From Methyloglobulus sp. (GTDB lineage: Bacteria > Pseudomonadota > Gammaproteobacteria > Methylococcales > Methylomonadaceae), in NCBI GenBank assembly GCA_013141505.1, contig JABFQX010000062.1:1-33979 (forward strand): a stretch of DNA of 33,979 bases, given 5' to 3'. A program made the position numbers and the translations under genes. Shown one piece after another: positions 8,875 to 17,784 of the stretch. The stretch's first letter is position 1. Every line of letters begins with the position of its first letter. The notes beneath the pieces are model-generated. The model made no database searches. It saw nothing but the letters and a program-made list of their open reading frames with translations, and was not told where the DNA came from.

Positions 8875-9828
8875 ATGAATAAGGAATTCATCAATAAAAT
8901 CACTTTTGGTGATTGCTTGGATTTAATTCCAAAGCTAACTGAAAACAGCATTGACTTGTTTCTGTCGGACATTCCTTACGGTATTAGCTTAGATGATTGG
9001 GATATGCTGCATAGCAATACCAATTCAGCTTTACTGGGAAAATCACCAGCCCAGGAAGGCAAATCAGGCTTTAAACGCAGAGGAAAACCGATAAACGGCT
9101 GGGCGCAATCTGACCGGAATATTGGCTTGGAATATCAAGATTGGTGCAAAAACTGGGCAACCAAAGTTTATCCTAAAATGAAGGACGGCTCTTTCTTGTT
9201 CGTTTTTGGCGCAAGAAGAACTGTACACAGAGTTATCAATGCGTTTGAGGATAGCGGGTTTCTCTTAAAAGACATCTTGGCTTGGAAAAAACCATCCGCC
9301 CATCATAGGGCACAACGGGTTAGTATAACGCTTGAACGAAGAGGACTTGTCGATGATGCTAAAAAATGGGAAGGATGGCGGCTTGGAAATTTAGCACCTA
9401 TTTGGGAACCTGTGGCTTGGTTTACGAAACCCTATAAAATTGGTGGAACGATCACAGACAATATCCTGGAAAATGGAGTTGGTGCAATGAACATTGATGA
9501 ATGTTTATTCAACGGTTCAAGTCCGACAAATCTTCTCGAATATGGTTTTAGAAAAAACGAAACAAGAATACACGAAGCTCAGAAACCCCTTGATTTAATA
9601 GAATACCTTATCCGCCTCACGACACAGGAAAATCAAATAGTACTTGACCCCTTTATGGGCAGTGGGACAACGGCAGTAGCCGCAAAAACATTAAGGCGTA
9701 ATTTTATTGGTTTTGAGTCTAATGCTGAATACCATGAAGGATCGTTAGAGAGAATTGCAAATTCAGTAAATGACAGTTTTGTCGAATTACCTATATTTCA
9801 AAAAACGCTATTTGATGTAGAGTTATAG
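8875..9828 (+). CDS. HindIII-type DNA adenine methyltransferase
   Basis: This intact 317-residue SAM-dependent DNA methyltransferase has beta-class motif order. Motif IV is DIPYG at 32-36, a variant of DPPY as in the HindIII methylase, followed by a target-recognition region (SALLGKSPAQ, KRRGKPINGW, HHRAQR). Motif X/I lies at the C-terminus with DPFMGSGTTAVAA from 258. By family it should methylate adenine in AAGCTT and protect against the cognate endonuclease. The start follows GGTGG, nine bases after the endonuclease stop, so the two form one unit. The partner endonuclease is frameshifted, so this may act as an orphan methylase. AT-rich codon use suggests acquisition by transfer. Confidence 0.92.
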   Translation: MNKEFINKITFGDCLDLIPKLTENSIDLFLSDIPYGISLDDWDMLHSNTNSALLGKSPAQEGKSGFKRRGKPINGWAQSDRNIGLEYQDWCKNWATKVYPKMKDGSFLFVFGARRTVHRVINAFEDSGFLLKDILAWKKPSAHHRAQRVSITLERRGLVDDAKKWEGWRLGNLAPIWEPVAWFTKPYKIGGTITDNILENGVGAMNIDECLFNGSSPTNLLEYGFRKNETRIHEAQKPLDLIEYLIRLTTQENQIVLDPFMGSGTTAVAAKTLRRNFIGFESNAEYHEGSLERIANSVNDSFVELPIFQKTLFDVEL

Positions 9829-9899
9829 AAAGTAGCACGGTAAGTTGATCTCAATACAACAAACCTACATATCGATTAACAAAATAGAGAAATAAAGCC

Positions 9900-11720
9900 A
9901 TGCACCCCGTCATAGAAAAAGTCACCCAAGAAGTCATTGAGCGAAGCCATCCCACCCGTTCCGCTTACCTTAAATATATAGATGGCGTTGCCAAAAACGG
10001 CCCGATCCGGTCTGGTATGGGATGTGGCAATTTAGCCCACGGTTTTGCGGCTTGTAGCCCCGGCGAAAAAGCCGATTTAAGGGGCAACCAAAAAGCCAAT
10101 ATCGCCATTATCACCTCCTACAACGATATGTTGTCGGCACACCAACCTTATAAGGATGCGCCTGATTTAATCAAGGCTGCAATCAAGGAGGCAGGTGGGG
10201 TTGCCCAAGTTGCGGGTGGCGTACCTGCGATGTGCGACGGCATCACGCAAGGCCAACCGGGCATGGAATTGTCGCTTTTCAGCCGTGACTTGATCGCCAT
10301 GACCACCGCCATCGGCATGAGCCATAACATGTTCGACGGCGCATTATACTTGGGCGTTTGCGACAAGATCGTACCGGGTTTGCTGATTGGCGCACTCAGT
10401 TTCGGTCATTTACCCGCCGTTTTCGTACCCGCCGGGCCCATGCCCAGCGGCATCACTAACAAAGAAAAAGCTCGCGCTCGACAAGATTATGCCGTCGGTA
10501 AAATTGGTCGGGAAGAACTGCTGGCAGCGGAATCCGCTTCTTACCACAGCCCCGGGACTTGCACTTTTTACGGCACAGCCAACAGTAACCAGATGATGAT
10601 GGAAATCATGGGCTTGCACTTGCCCGGCAGTTCTTTCGTCAATCCTTATACGCCGTTGCGGGATGAATTGACCAAAGCGGCGGCAAAGCAAGTATTGAAA
10701 TTCACGGCTTTGGGCAATGATTACCGCCCTATCGCGCACATGGTAAGCGAGAAAGCCATCATCAACGCCGTCATCGGCTTGCTGGCGACAGGCGGCTCCA
10801 CCAACCACACCATGCACTTGATTGCGATTGCCCGTGCATCGGGTATCGTCCTCAATTGGGATGATTTTGACAGGCTATCTAAGGCCATCCCCCTAATCGC
10901 AAAAATCTACCCCAACGGCCCTGCGGATGTTAACCACTTCCACGCGGCTGGGGGCATGGGCGTATTGATTGCGGAATTGTTGAAGAATGGCTTGTTGCAT
11001 GAAGACATCCTAACCGTTGCCGATAAGTGCGGCATGAACAATTACACGCAAGAGCCTAAATTAATTGACGATAAGCTGGTTTGGCAGCCTGTACCTTCGG
11101 CTTCACTGGACAAGGAAGTGTTGAGTACGGTACAACAACCGTTTGCCACCGGCGGCGGCTTGCATGTGATGCACGGCAATTTGGGTCGCGGCATTTCCAA
11201 ACTATCCGCCGTTTCGGCAGATCACCAAGCCGTTGAAGCTCCGGCCGTGGTATTCGATGACCAGGAAGATTTTCTGGCCGCCTTCAAACGCGGCGAGTTG
11301 GAAAAAGATTTCATTGCTGTCCTGCGCTTCCAAGGCCCGCGCTCCAACGGGATGCCGGAACTGCATAAATTGACTCCACCGCTCGGTGTACTTCAGGATC
11401 GCGGCTTTAAAGTCGCGTTAGTGACTGATGGCCGCATGTCCGGCGCTTCCGGAAAAGTGCCTTCAGTCATCCATTTATGCCCTGAGTGCGAAGTCGGCGG
11501 CCCTTTGGCAAAAGTGCGTAATGGCGACATCATTTCCTTAAATTTGCAAACCGGCGATTGTAATGTATTGGTTGACGAAGCCGAGTTCAACGCCCGTGTG
11601 CCGTGGCCTAATTCCGCCAAAAACCACCATTACGGCATGGGCAGGGAGATGTTTGGCGGTTTTAGGCTGGGTGCGTCGTCCGCTGAAACAGGCGCTTCAA
11701 ACCTGTTTGCCGTTGATTAA
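9900..11720 (+). CDS. edd: Phosphogluconate dehydratase
   Basis: The 606-residue iron-sulfur dehydratase of the IlvD/Edd family converts 6-phosphogluconate to 2-keto-3-deoxy-6-phosphogluconate, the first dedicated Entner-Doudoroff step. Family motifs include [12 protein letters not shown] (about 70-81), [43 protein letters not shown] and [16 protein letters not shown] near the C-terminus. The length matches E. coli Edd (603). eda follows 113 bp downstream. The 71 bp upstream adjoin the methyltransferase gene and show no strong promoter. Confidence 0.97.
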   Translation: MHPVIEKVTQEVIERSHPTRSAYLKYIDGVAKNGPIRSGMGCGNLAHGFAACSPGEKADLRGNQKANIAIITSYNDMLSAHQPYKDAPDLIKAAIKEAGGVAQVAGGVPAMCDGITQGQPGMELSLFSRDLIAMTTAIGMSHNMFDGALYLGVCDKIVPGLLIGALSFGHLPAVFVPAGPMPSGITNKEKARARQDYAVGKIGREELLAAESASYHSPGTCTFYGTANSNQMMMEIMGLHLPGSSFVNPYTPLRDELTKAAAKQVLKFTALGNDYRPIAHMVSEKAIINAVIGLLATGGSTNHTMHLIAIARASGIVLNWDDFDRLSKAIPLIAKIYPNGPADVNHFHAAGGMGVLIAELLKNGLLHEDILTVADKCGMNNYTQEPKLIDDKLVWQPVPSASLDKEVLSTVQQPFATGGGLHVMHGNLGRGISKLSAVSADHQAVEAPAVVFDDQEDFLAAFKRGELEKDFIAVLRFQGPRSNGMPELHKLTPPLGVLQDRGFKVALVTDGRMSGASGKVPSVIHLCPECEVGGPLAKVRNGDIISLNLQTGDCNVLVDEAEFNARVPWPNSAKNHHYGMGREMFGGFRLGASSAETGASNLFAVD

Positions 11721-11740
11721 AAATATATAATTTAGTCACG

Positions 11741-11824
11741 AGTCCAAAGGCGAAAAACCAATCTGTTGTTTCGTGCCTTTAGCCTTGTGCCCTTTGCCTT
11801 TCGCACTTTTCTTAACCTTGGACT
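11741..11824. repeat. Inverted repeat with degenerate heptamer array between edd and eda
   Basis: The edges form an imperfect inverted repeat: AGTCCAAAGG at 11741-11750 against CCTTGGACT at 11816-11824, one base bulged, reinforced by GCGAAA at 11750-11755 against TTTCGC at 11799-11804. Inside, four consecutive seven-base units lie at 11774-11801: TGCCTTT, AGCCTTG, TGCCCTT, TGCCTTT. Function is unknown. It may be a dispersed repeat or an mRNA structure separating edd from eda. Confidence 0.4.
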
Positions 11825-11833
11825 TAAAATACC

Positions 11834-12484
11834 ATGAATAAAAACCACTGGAAAATCCAACCGAAGGACGTTTTAAATGCAGGGCCGGTCATGCCCGTAA
11901 TGGTCATCCAAAACCTGGAAGATGCTGTCCCTTTGGCTCGTGCGTTAGTGGCTGGCGGCATTAGGGTATTGGAAATCACCCTGCGTACCCCTATCGCTTT
12001 GGATGCCATCAAATTGATAAGCGAGGAAGTCAAAGATGCCATCGTTGGCGCTGGCACAATCGCAAATCCTAAGCAGTTGCGGGCAGCGCAGGATGCCGGG
12101 GCAGTATTTGCGATCAGCCCAGGGATTACAGCTTCATTGCTGAGTGCCGCCGATGCAGGCCAGATCTCCCTTATTCCCGGTATTGCGACGTTATCAGAAC
12201 TGATGTTGGGCATGGAAAATGATCTTGACCACTTTAAATTCTTCCCGGCAGAAGCGGCGGGCGGGATTCCCATGCTGCAAGCGATAGCAGGGCCTTTTCC
12301 ACAAGCGACTTTTTGCCCTACCGGCGGCATTTCGCCAGGAAATTACAATGATTATTTAAAATTGTCTAACGTGGCTTGCGTGGGCGGCTCATGGCTTGCG
12401 CCACAGACTGTTGTTGCAGAAAAAAACTGGGCAAAAGTCACTGAATTGGCAAAACAGGCCGTAGCAAATGTCATAACGGTTTAG
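11834..12484 (+). CDS. eda: KDPG aldolase (2-keto-3-deoxy-6-phosphogluconate aldolase)
   Basis: The 216-residue class I aldolase splits 2-keto-3-deoxy-6-phosphogluconate into pyruvate and glyceraldehyde 3-phosphate, completing the Entner-Doudoroff route begun by edd. Recognisable elements are VLEITLRTP at 45-53 (Glu47, the general acid/base), VGAGTI at 71-76, the Schiff-base lysine Lys135 in HFKFFPAE, and the phosphate-binding PTGGIS near 160-166. The length is typical. It lies in an edd-eda-gltA run, 55 bp before gltA. Confidence 0.96.
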   Translation: MNKNHWKIQPKDVLNAGPVMPVMVIQNLEDAVPLARALVAGGIRVLEITLRTPIALDAIKLISEEVKDAIVGAGTIANPKQLRAAQDAGAVFAISPGITASLLSAADAGQISLIPGIATLSELMLGMENDLDHFKFFPAEAAGGIPMLQAIAGPFPQATFCPTGGISPGNYNDYLKLSNVACVGGSWLAPQTVVAEKNWAKVTELAKQAVANVITV

Positions 12485-12539
12485 CATTTTGCGGGCATTA
12501 TGGTAACCTAAAAACATATCCCAGACTGAGAGAGAGCGC

Positions 12540-13832
12540 ATGACTGATTCCCGTAGCCTGAAATTAACAAACGATAGCGATACGTTATGCGAGTTGCCTG
12601 TATTATCAGGGACGACCGGCCCTGATGTTGTTGATGTCCAAAGCCTTTATTCAAAAACGGGCATGTTTACTTACGACCCAGGCTTTACGTCCACCGCCAG
12701 TTGCCGCTCATCCATTACTTATATTGATGGTGAAGCTGGAGTGTTACTGTATCGGGGTTATCCCATCGAACAGCTTGCAGAACAATGTACCTTCGTGGAA
12801 GTGTGCTATTTGTTGTTGTACAGTGAACTACCCAATAACGCTGAACTAAAGGAATTTGCAAACAACATCACCATGCACACCATGGTGCATGATCAAGTAA
12901 ATAATTTCTTCAGGGGGTTTCGGCGTGATGCCCATCCGATGGCGATTATGGTTGGTGTGGTCGGTGCGCTGTCGGCGTTTTATCACGATGCCATGGATAT
13001 TCACTCCAAAGAAGACCGTAGAATCTGCGCCATTCGCTTAGTTGCCAAAGTACCTACTATTGTCGCCATGTGCCACAAATACAGCACTGGTTCGCCGTTC
13101 ATGTATCCGCAAAACAAATTGGGCTATGTGGAAAACTTTATGCGGATGATGCAGGCCACCCCCTGCGATGACTATGAAGCGAATCCTGTTTTAGTTAAAG
13201 CACTGGATAGAATTTTGATACTCCATGCCGATCACGAGCAAAACGCATCCACATCAACCGTAAGGTTGGCCGGGTCAAGCGGTGCCAACCCCTTTGCCTG
13301 TATTACTGCGGGGATTGCCTGTCTATGGGGCGCAGCACATGGCGGTGCCAATGAAGCGGTACTGAATATGTTGCTGGAAATCGACAATGTATCGCGCATA
13401 GGCCTCTATATAGATAAAGCCAAAGATAAAAACGATCCGTTCCGACTGATGGGATTTGGTCATCGTGTTTACAAAAATCACGACCCTCGTGCCAAATTGA
13501 TGCGTGAAACCTGCCATGAGGTTCTTAACGAGTTAGGTTTGCGCGACGACAAAATGTTTAAACTAGCCTTGGAACTGGAACGGATTGCCCTGGAAGACGA
13601 ATATTTCATTGCCAAAAAACTTTATCCTAATGTTGATTTTTATTCCGGCATTGTCCTGCACGCATTGGGGATTCCCAGCAAAATGTTTACCGCTATTTTT
13701 GCCATGGGGCGAACGATAGGCTGGGTGTCGCACTGGGATGAAATGATTGCCGACCCCGATCAAAAAATAGGCCGCCCCAGACAGCTCTACACCGGACAAA
13801 CTCGGCGCGATGTGCCGCCAAATCGAGGCTAA
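12540..13832 (+). CDS. gltA: Citrate synthase, type II (hexameric bacterial form)
   Basis: The 430-residue enzyme condenses oxaloacetate and acetyl-CoA to citrate. Conserved blocks include [37 protein letters not shown] (from about 228), AAHGGANEA with catalytic His267, [13 protein letters not shown] with His308, VDFYSG with the catalytic Asp near 366, and the C-terminal [14 protein letters not shown]. Size and motifs fit the NADH-sensitive Gram-negative form. A GAGAGAG ribosome site precedes the ATG. Position directly after eda suggests co-expression of pyruvate formation with TCA-cycle entry. Confidence 0.97.
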   Translation: MTDSRSLKLTNDSDTLCELPVLSGTTGPDVVDVQSLYSKTGMFTYDPGFTSTASCRSSITYIDGEAGVLLYRGYPIEQLAEQCTFVEVCYLLLYSELPNNAELKEFANNITMHTMVHDQVNNFFRGFRRDAHPMAIMVGVVGALSAFYHDAMDIHSKEDRRICAIRLVAKVPTIVAMCHKYSTGSPFMYPQNKLGYVENFMRMMQATPCDDYEANPVLVKALDRILILHADHEQNASTSTVRLAGSSGANPFACITAGIACLWGAAHGGANEAVLNMLLEIDNVSRIGLYIDKAKDKNDPFRLMGFGHRVYKNHDPRAKLMRETCHEVLNELGLRDDKMFKLALELERIALEDEYFIAKKLYPNVDFYSGIVLHALGIPSKMFTAIFAMGRTIGWVSHWDEMIADPDQKIGRPRQLYTGQTRRDVPPNRG

Positions 13833-13844
13833 ATAGATTAGCCA

Positions 13845-14570
13845 ATGCTGACTTTATACCAATTCCCTATTTCGCATTATTGCGAAAAAGTGCGTTGGGC
13901 ATTGAGTTATAAAAAACTTGATTATCAAACAAAAAACCTGCTGCCTGGACTGCATTCGCAAAAAGCAAGAAAACTGACCGGATTAACGTCCTTACCGATA
14001 TTGGTTCATGACGGCAATGCAGTCCAAAACTCCAGCGACATCATCACTTACCTGGACGAGAAGTTTCCAGAAACGTGTTTAACCCCACTTGATGACAACT
14101 TAAAGCAAGAGGCACTGAACTGGGAAAAATTTGCCGATGAACAGATAGGCATCCCCGTAAGGATTATTTGCTACCAAACCTTATTGGATTATCCCGACAT
14201 CCTGATCCCCTTTTTTACCGCAAATAGTCCGTGGTATCAGCCTTATCTTTTGAAAGCCGCGTATCCTGTTCTCAGCAAAACCATGCGTCATTCGATGGCT
14301 ATAAGCCCAGAAACAGCAACGGCGGCAAACCAAAAATTAAGCGCGGCACTTGATAAGATCTGCGTGCGCCTGGAAAACCGCCCGTTTTTAGTCGGCAACC
14401 AGTTCACCCGTGCCGACCTCGCAACCGCTTCGTTACTGGCTCCCTTGTTTAAGCCCAAACAATACGGCTTGTCTTGGCCTGAGCACTACCCGGAACCATT
14501 GGTAAGCACCATTGCCCATTACTCGGAAAAGCTGGCTTGGGCAAATGAGCTTTATGCCAAATACCGTTAG
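13845..14570 (+). CDS. Glutathione S-transferase family protein
   Basis: The 241-residue protein has a thioredoxin-like N-terminal domain (LYQFPISHYCEKVRWAL at 3-19, LPILVHDG with the cis-proline at about 51-58, NSSDIITYLDEKFP for the glutathione gamma-glutamyl contact). An all-alpha C-terminal domain contains RPFLVGNQFTRADLATASLLAPL, the usual GST N-capping/hydrophobic staple region. The substrate cannot be told from sequence. It starts 12 bp after gltA and probably shares its transcript. The next gene is convergent. Confidence 0.87.
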   Translation: MLTLYQFPISHYCEKVRWALSYKKLDYQTKNLLPGLHSQKARKLTGLTSLPILVHDGNAVQNSSDIITYLDEKFPETCLTPLDDNLKQEALNWEKFADEQIGIPVRIICYQTLLDYPDILIPFFTANSPWYQPYLLKAAYPVLSKTMRHSMAISPETATAANQKLSAALDKICVRLENRPFLVGNQFTRADLATASLLAPLFKPKQYGLSWPEHYPEPLVSTIAHYSEKLAWANELYAKYR

Positions 14571-14621
14571 CATACGTCTTTAATTTACCAAAAAATCAAT
14601 AGAAGATCCGGCAATTAATAG

Positions 14622-17087
14622 CTAATGCAACAGCCCGTTTGGGTCATCATTGTTAAACGTCACCATACGAAAACGACCCGCATTGATGGCACTGTAATTC
14701 TTGACGCTCACGTTCCTCGTATTCCAGCTTAATTTATTTGCTGCAAAACTGCTTTCCATAGCTTGGATGCCATCGTAATCAAACGAAAAATCAGTAAATA
14801 AACCACTGGCAACAATTTTTTCCAAATCATTTTCCAATGTTCTACAACTAACACCTGCAGCCTGTAATTTGGTATCCAAGGCTTTAACACACACCATTAA
14901 CTTATTCGTCGGCAGCTTATAAGCGATACGAAAGCCCATTTTTTTTATTTCCTGTGTACAGCTTATAAAATCAGGATGAGTAATATTTTCGCCGGGAAAA
15001 AAATTAACCAGACTATTTTTATTAGACAAGCCACCAAGGTAACCTAATAGCTTTGTACATTGTGCCGAACTGATCGTAGGCTCGGAATCAACCCACATCG
15101 CCATATTTTTGGCTTTAGCTATGGCTATAATGCTACCGATGTCAGTATCGATTTTTTCATCTGCGAAATCCAGTTGCAAACAATCAGTCACCAATGCGCC
15201 ACGCAATGCTTTCCCGATGGTATTGGCGCGGTCATAACAGTTTTTTGTCTCTGTGTTTGTTCTATTTATGTTTGTGACAAAAATATCTGTCGCAATATCA
15301 TTGCCATTGCCTAGGTCGTTAGTACCCTTTAGCGACGCGGCCGTTGTGTTGAGATTTAAGTAAGTACCGCCCGAAATGGTTTCCCTGATGACGATAGGCT
15401 GAATACCTTCCGCCAACTTTTCGCCATTGACCTTCAGCAATTTAATTGACGCTGCTTTTACTTCCCCACCGAGCAGATCGATGATGGTTGAGGGAACTTG
15501 AGCCAGTATCGAGATGGCAGAATTATCAGCAAGTTTTTTATATTTTTCAAATAACGCCGGGTAGCTTTGCTTCGCTTTATTATTGAAATACATCACAAAT
15601 GGCACTCTTGTCATTTCATGGATAAACCGTGAAGAATCATGCCCCCTGTCTGCGTAGGCAGCTTCGCCATGATCCGAAAAATACACAAAAACCGTGGGCT
15701 GTTCATAGTCTTTGATTTGGCCAATAATTTTAGCCACACTAAAATCCACATACTTGATTGCGGAATCGTAATGATCAACGTATTTCGCCTTACCCTCATC
15801 GACACCCACGAGCGCACGTTGTTGCCTATCGCTAAAGTAAGTATCGACGGGATGCCTGAAACTTTCGGGAATGTTGTCCAAGTAAATCCCGTGACCAGAA
15901 TAGGAATGCAAAAAAATGACCGCACTTTCCTTGATAGGCAGGGACAACATCTTGGGTTTAAAGTGCTCGGCAAAAAATTCATGGTCGTTTGGTCGCGTCA
16001 TTAGGCTGTCAGCGTTGCCGGCGATTCCCGACATGGTGCTGAATTTTTTAAAAGCATTTTTGAAAATAATTGTTGATGCCAGGTTCCAAGTCCCCGATTC
16101 ACCCTGATTGCTGTACAAAAAAGCCGATATTTTTCCGTTTTTTAATATGTCAACCAAGGAAATACGTTTCCGGGCGGCAATTGGTTGAACCAGACCATTA
16201 TCGCCCACACCCACGCTTAAGGCTTCCAGCAACGATTGCGACGTATGGGTATGCGTAGAGAATACATTGTTAAATTTCAGAAAATGAGGGTCATTGGCAA
16301 ATAAATTATCAAATTCCGGTGTTGTTTTCCTAGGGTAGCCGTACAGGCTCATGTTCATAACTGTCGTCGATTCGCCGATATAAACAACGACCTTTAAACC
16401 CTTATTATGAAAATCAATCGCGGGTAATGGATTCTGAAAATTAGTAGTCACTTTATCAAAAATATTGCCACTTTCTTTAAATGTCACGATGGCAGTCTTG
16501 AAAACCTGGTGCAGTGCGGCCGTAATAAACAAGCAACCGACGAGAAACTTGACGTATGAAAACTTCTTTCTGGAAAAGCCATAGCGCCCCCTAATGAAGC
16601 GCAACAAACCAAAAACAATCAAGCCGATCACAACATAAGCAGCAAAAAGGACAAATTCTTTAAAACTCAGCGTGGGCTTGAGGATATTTCGCATGGTGTC
16701 AAAGTAGAACAGCGCTTCATCCCAATCAAAGTTTTGTGCTTCCGCGAATGAATCGACCCCTAACGAATAAAGCCATGTGGTCAGGGAGTCATGAAAAACA
16801 ACCCACAAACAACCCATAGCAAAACTGATCTTTGCCAAAAACCATTTCTTTTCCGACAGTTGTACAAGGGAGATTATGAACGCGCCAATAAAAAAGAGAA
16901 ATTCGCTATGTTTTGTCAGCAGAATTACGCTTATCTTGTCGAGGATTATAAATACGAGATCGACGAATCTAGGATTGTTTTTCAGTAAAAAAATAAAACC
17001 TGACACCAAAATTATTGAAACAGCAACCAAGCCCAAAGCCAGTTTTTTAGTGGTGTTGCTTTTTTTTTCGAGCAATTGTGCATTCAT
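14622..17087 (-). CDS. Membrane phosphoethanolamine transferase-like sulfatase-family enzyme with extra C-terminal domain
   Basis: This 821-residue protein has several N-terminal membrane segments (about 14-35, 45-58, 62-77, 82-99, 144-163 and 180-200) and a periplasmic alkaline-phosphatase-fold domain. The domain carries YIGESTT (metal ligand Glu239), MSLYGYPRKTTPE, STHTHTSQSLLEAL with the candidate nucleophile Thr280 or Thr282, and metal-site residues in SDHGE (471-475) and GHD (His483). This pattern is closest to CptA/EptA-type transferases that add phosphoethanolamine to lipopolysaccharide. Ordinary members are about 550 residues. Here a further domain of about 220 residues (600-821) follows, with strand/helix repeats (TDCLQLDFAD, NMAMWVDSEP, SLVNFFPGE, GFRIAYKLPT, FSFDYDGIQAM, FRMVTFNNDDP) that suggest a TIM-barrel such as a degenerate phosphodiesterase. 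Substrate and role of the added domain are unknown. Confidence 0.82.
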   Translation of the reverse strand: MNAQLLEKKSNTTKKLALGLVAVSIILVSGFIFLLKNNPRFVDLVFIILDKISVILLTKHSEFLFFIGAFIISLVQLSEKKWFLAKISFAMGCLWVVFHDSLTTWLYSLGVDSFAEAQNFDWDEALFYFDTMRNILKPTLSFKEFVLFAAYVVIGLIVFGLLRFIRGRYGFSRKKFSYVKFLVGCLFITAALHQVFKTAIVTFKESGNIFDKVTTNFQNPLPAIDFHNKGLKVVVYIGESTTVMNMSLYGYPRKTTPEFDNLFANDPHFLKFNNVFSTHTHTSQSLLEALSVGVGDNGLVQPIAARKRISLVDILKNGKISAFLYSNQGESGTWNLASTIIFKNAFKKFSTMSGIAGNADSLMTRPNDHEFFAEHFKPKMLSLPIKESAVIFLHSYSGHGIYLDNIPESFRHPVDTYFSDRQQRALVGVDEGKAKYVDHYDSAIKYVDFSVAKIIGQIKDYEQPTVFVYFSDHGEAAYADRGHDSSRFIHEMTRVPFVMYFNNKAKQSYPALFEKYKKLADNSAISILAQVPSTIIDLLGGEVKAASIKLLKVNGEKLAEGIQPIVIRETISGGTYLNLNTTAASLKGTNDLGNGNDIATDIFVTNINRTNTETKNCYDRANTIGKALRGALVTDCLQLDFADEKIDTDIGSIIAIAKAKNMAMWVDSEPTISSAQCTKLLGYLGGLSNKNSLVNFFPGENITHPDFISCTQEIKKMGFRIAYKLPTNKLMVCVKALDTKLQAAGVSCRTLENDLEKIVASGLFTDFSFDYDGIQAMESSFAANKLSWNTRNVSVKNYSAINAGRFRMVTFNNDDPNGLLH

Positions 17088-17407
17088 AAGGGTTTATATA
17101 GCTATCGCGTTTAACGTTTTTCCAGGCATATTTTGAGTGCTATAAGCCCAAACACTATCAATTGATCGGTTAAACGGACACAAAAAACGGGCTTAATACG
17201 AAACATAAAAAACCATAACGGTATCCTTAATTAAAATTTAGCGATTCGCTTGGCTTTACACACTGCAAATAAAGCCGATACTCTAGTCACATACTCCGGC
17301 GGTTATATTCAAGCAATTTTTGGGGCGCAAAATGATGCCACTACGACTATTTTACACTCTTATTTGTCTAGTCTGGTTAGCAAAAAACCTTATATAAACT
17401 CACCGGC

Positions 17408-17537
17408 AGTGGGTTAAATCTGTGACTTGATTAAGGAGGAGTGACAAACCTAGGTTTGTCACTCCAAAATACATAAAGATCACCGTTATGAAGATGAAGT
17501 TGACAAGTTGATCAAAAAAACACAGATTTAACCCACT
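17408..17537. repeat. Nested inverted-repeat element with central 28-bp perfect palindrome
   Basis: The outer arms are a perfect 17-bp inverted repeat: 17408-17424 (AGTGGGTTAAATCTGTG) and 17521-17537. Within it, 17438-17465 is a perfect 28-bp palindrome centred on CCTAGG with the core CAAACCTAGGTTTG. The same 14-bp core recurs at 20710-20723, also inside a pair of outer arms. No transposase is present. The element could be a MITE-like or REP-like dispersed repeat. Confidence 0.7.
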
Positions 17538-17734
17538 ACCAACTCACCGAGCATTTAATCTGCTTCAATTATAATTGAACATTCCTGCGGACTATTATGC
17601 TCCTTTCGTAGCCTCATAAGTCGCAGCCTTGAAAAGGCCTGTTAGAAATAAATGAAATGGTTTTAAACAGGCTAAAAACACACCAAATATTAGATTTCTG
17701 TATGATTTATAATTCTTATCGCTTTATCCGACAG

Positions 17735-17759
17735 CCTACCATACAGGCTTGGTGGTAGG
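17735..17759 (+). promoter_or_regulatory. Leader hairpin upstream of glnE
   Basis: CCTACCA at 17735-17741 pairs perfectly with TGGTAGG at 17753-17759 around an 11-base loop. It ends 25 bases before the glnE ATG and lies about 20 bases downstream of a TATAAT at 17708-17713. It would be in the 5' leader if that -10 box is used. A regulatory role is only inferred. Confidence 0.35.
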
Positions 17760-17784
17760 TATCATCTGAACTTGACCAAATTAA

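Larger units (their letters stand above)
17088..17784. other. 697-bp intergenic region between the transferase gene and glnE
   Basis: No convincing gene is present. The longest suggestive frame is a 21-codon hydrophobic peptide at 17331-17396. The region holds the leader of the minus-strand transferase gene, a repeat element with nested inverted repeats at 17408-17537, a short hairpin at 17626-17638 (GCCTT, AAGGC), a TATAAT at 17708-17713 without a clear -35 box, and a leader hairpin at 17735-17759 just before glnE. Confidence 0.6.

Noticed and set aside
7947-9828. Larger defence island
   Set aside because: Only the two R-M genes are present; flanking genes are core metabolism and no integrase, transposase or other defence gene is visible.
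17331-17396. 21-codon hydrophobic small protein (starting MMPLRLFYTL)
   Set aside because: It is plausible as a single membrane helix with a G-rich site upstream, but too short to separate from chance.
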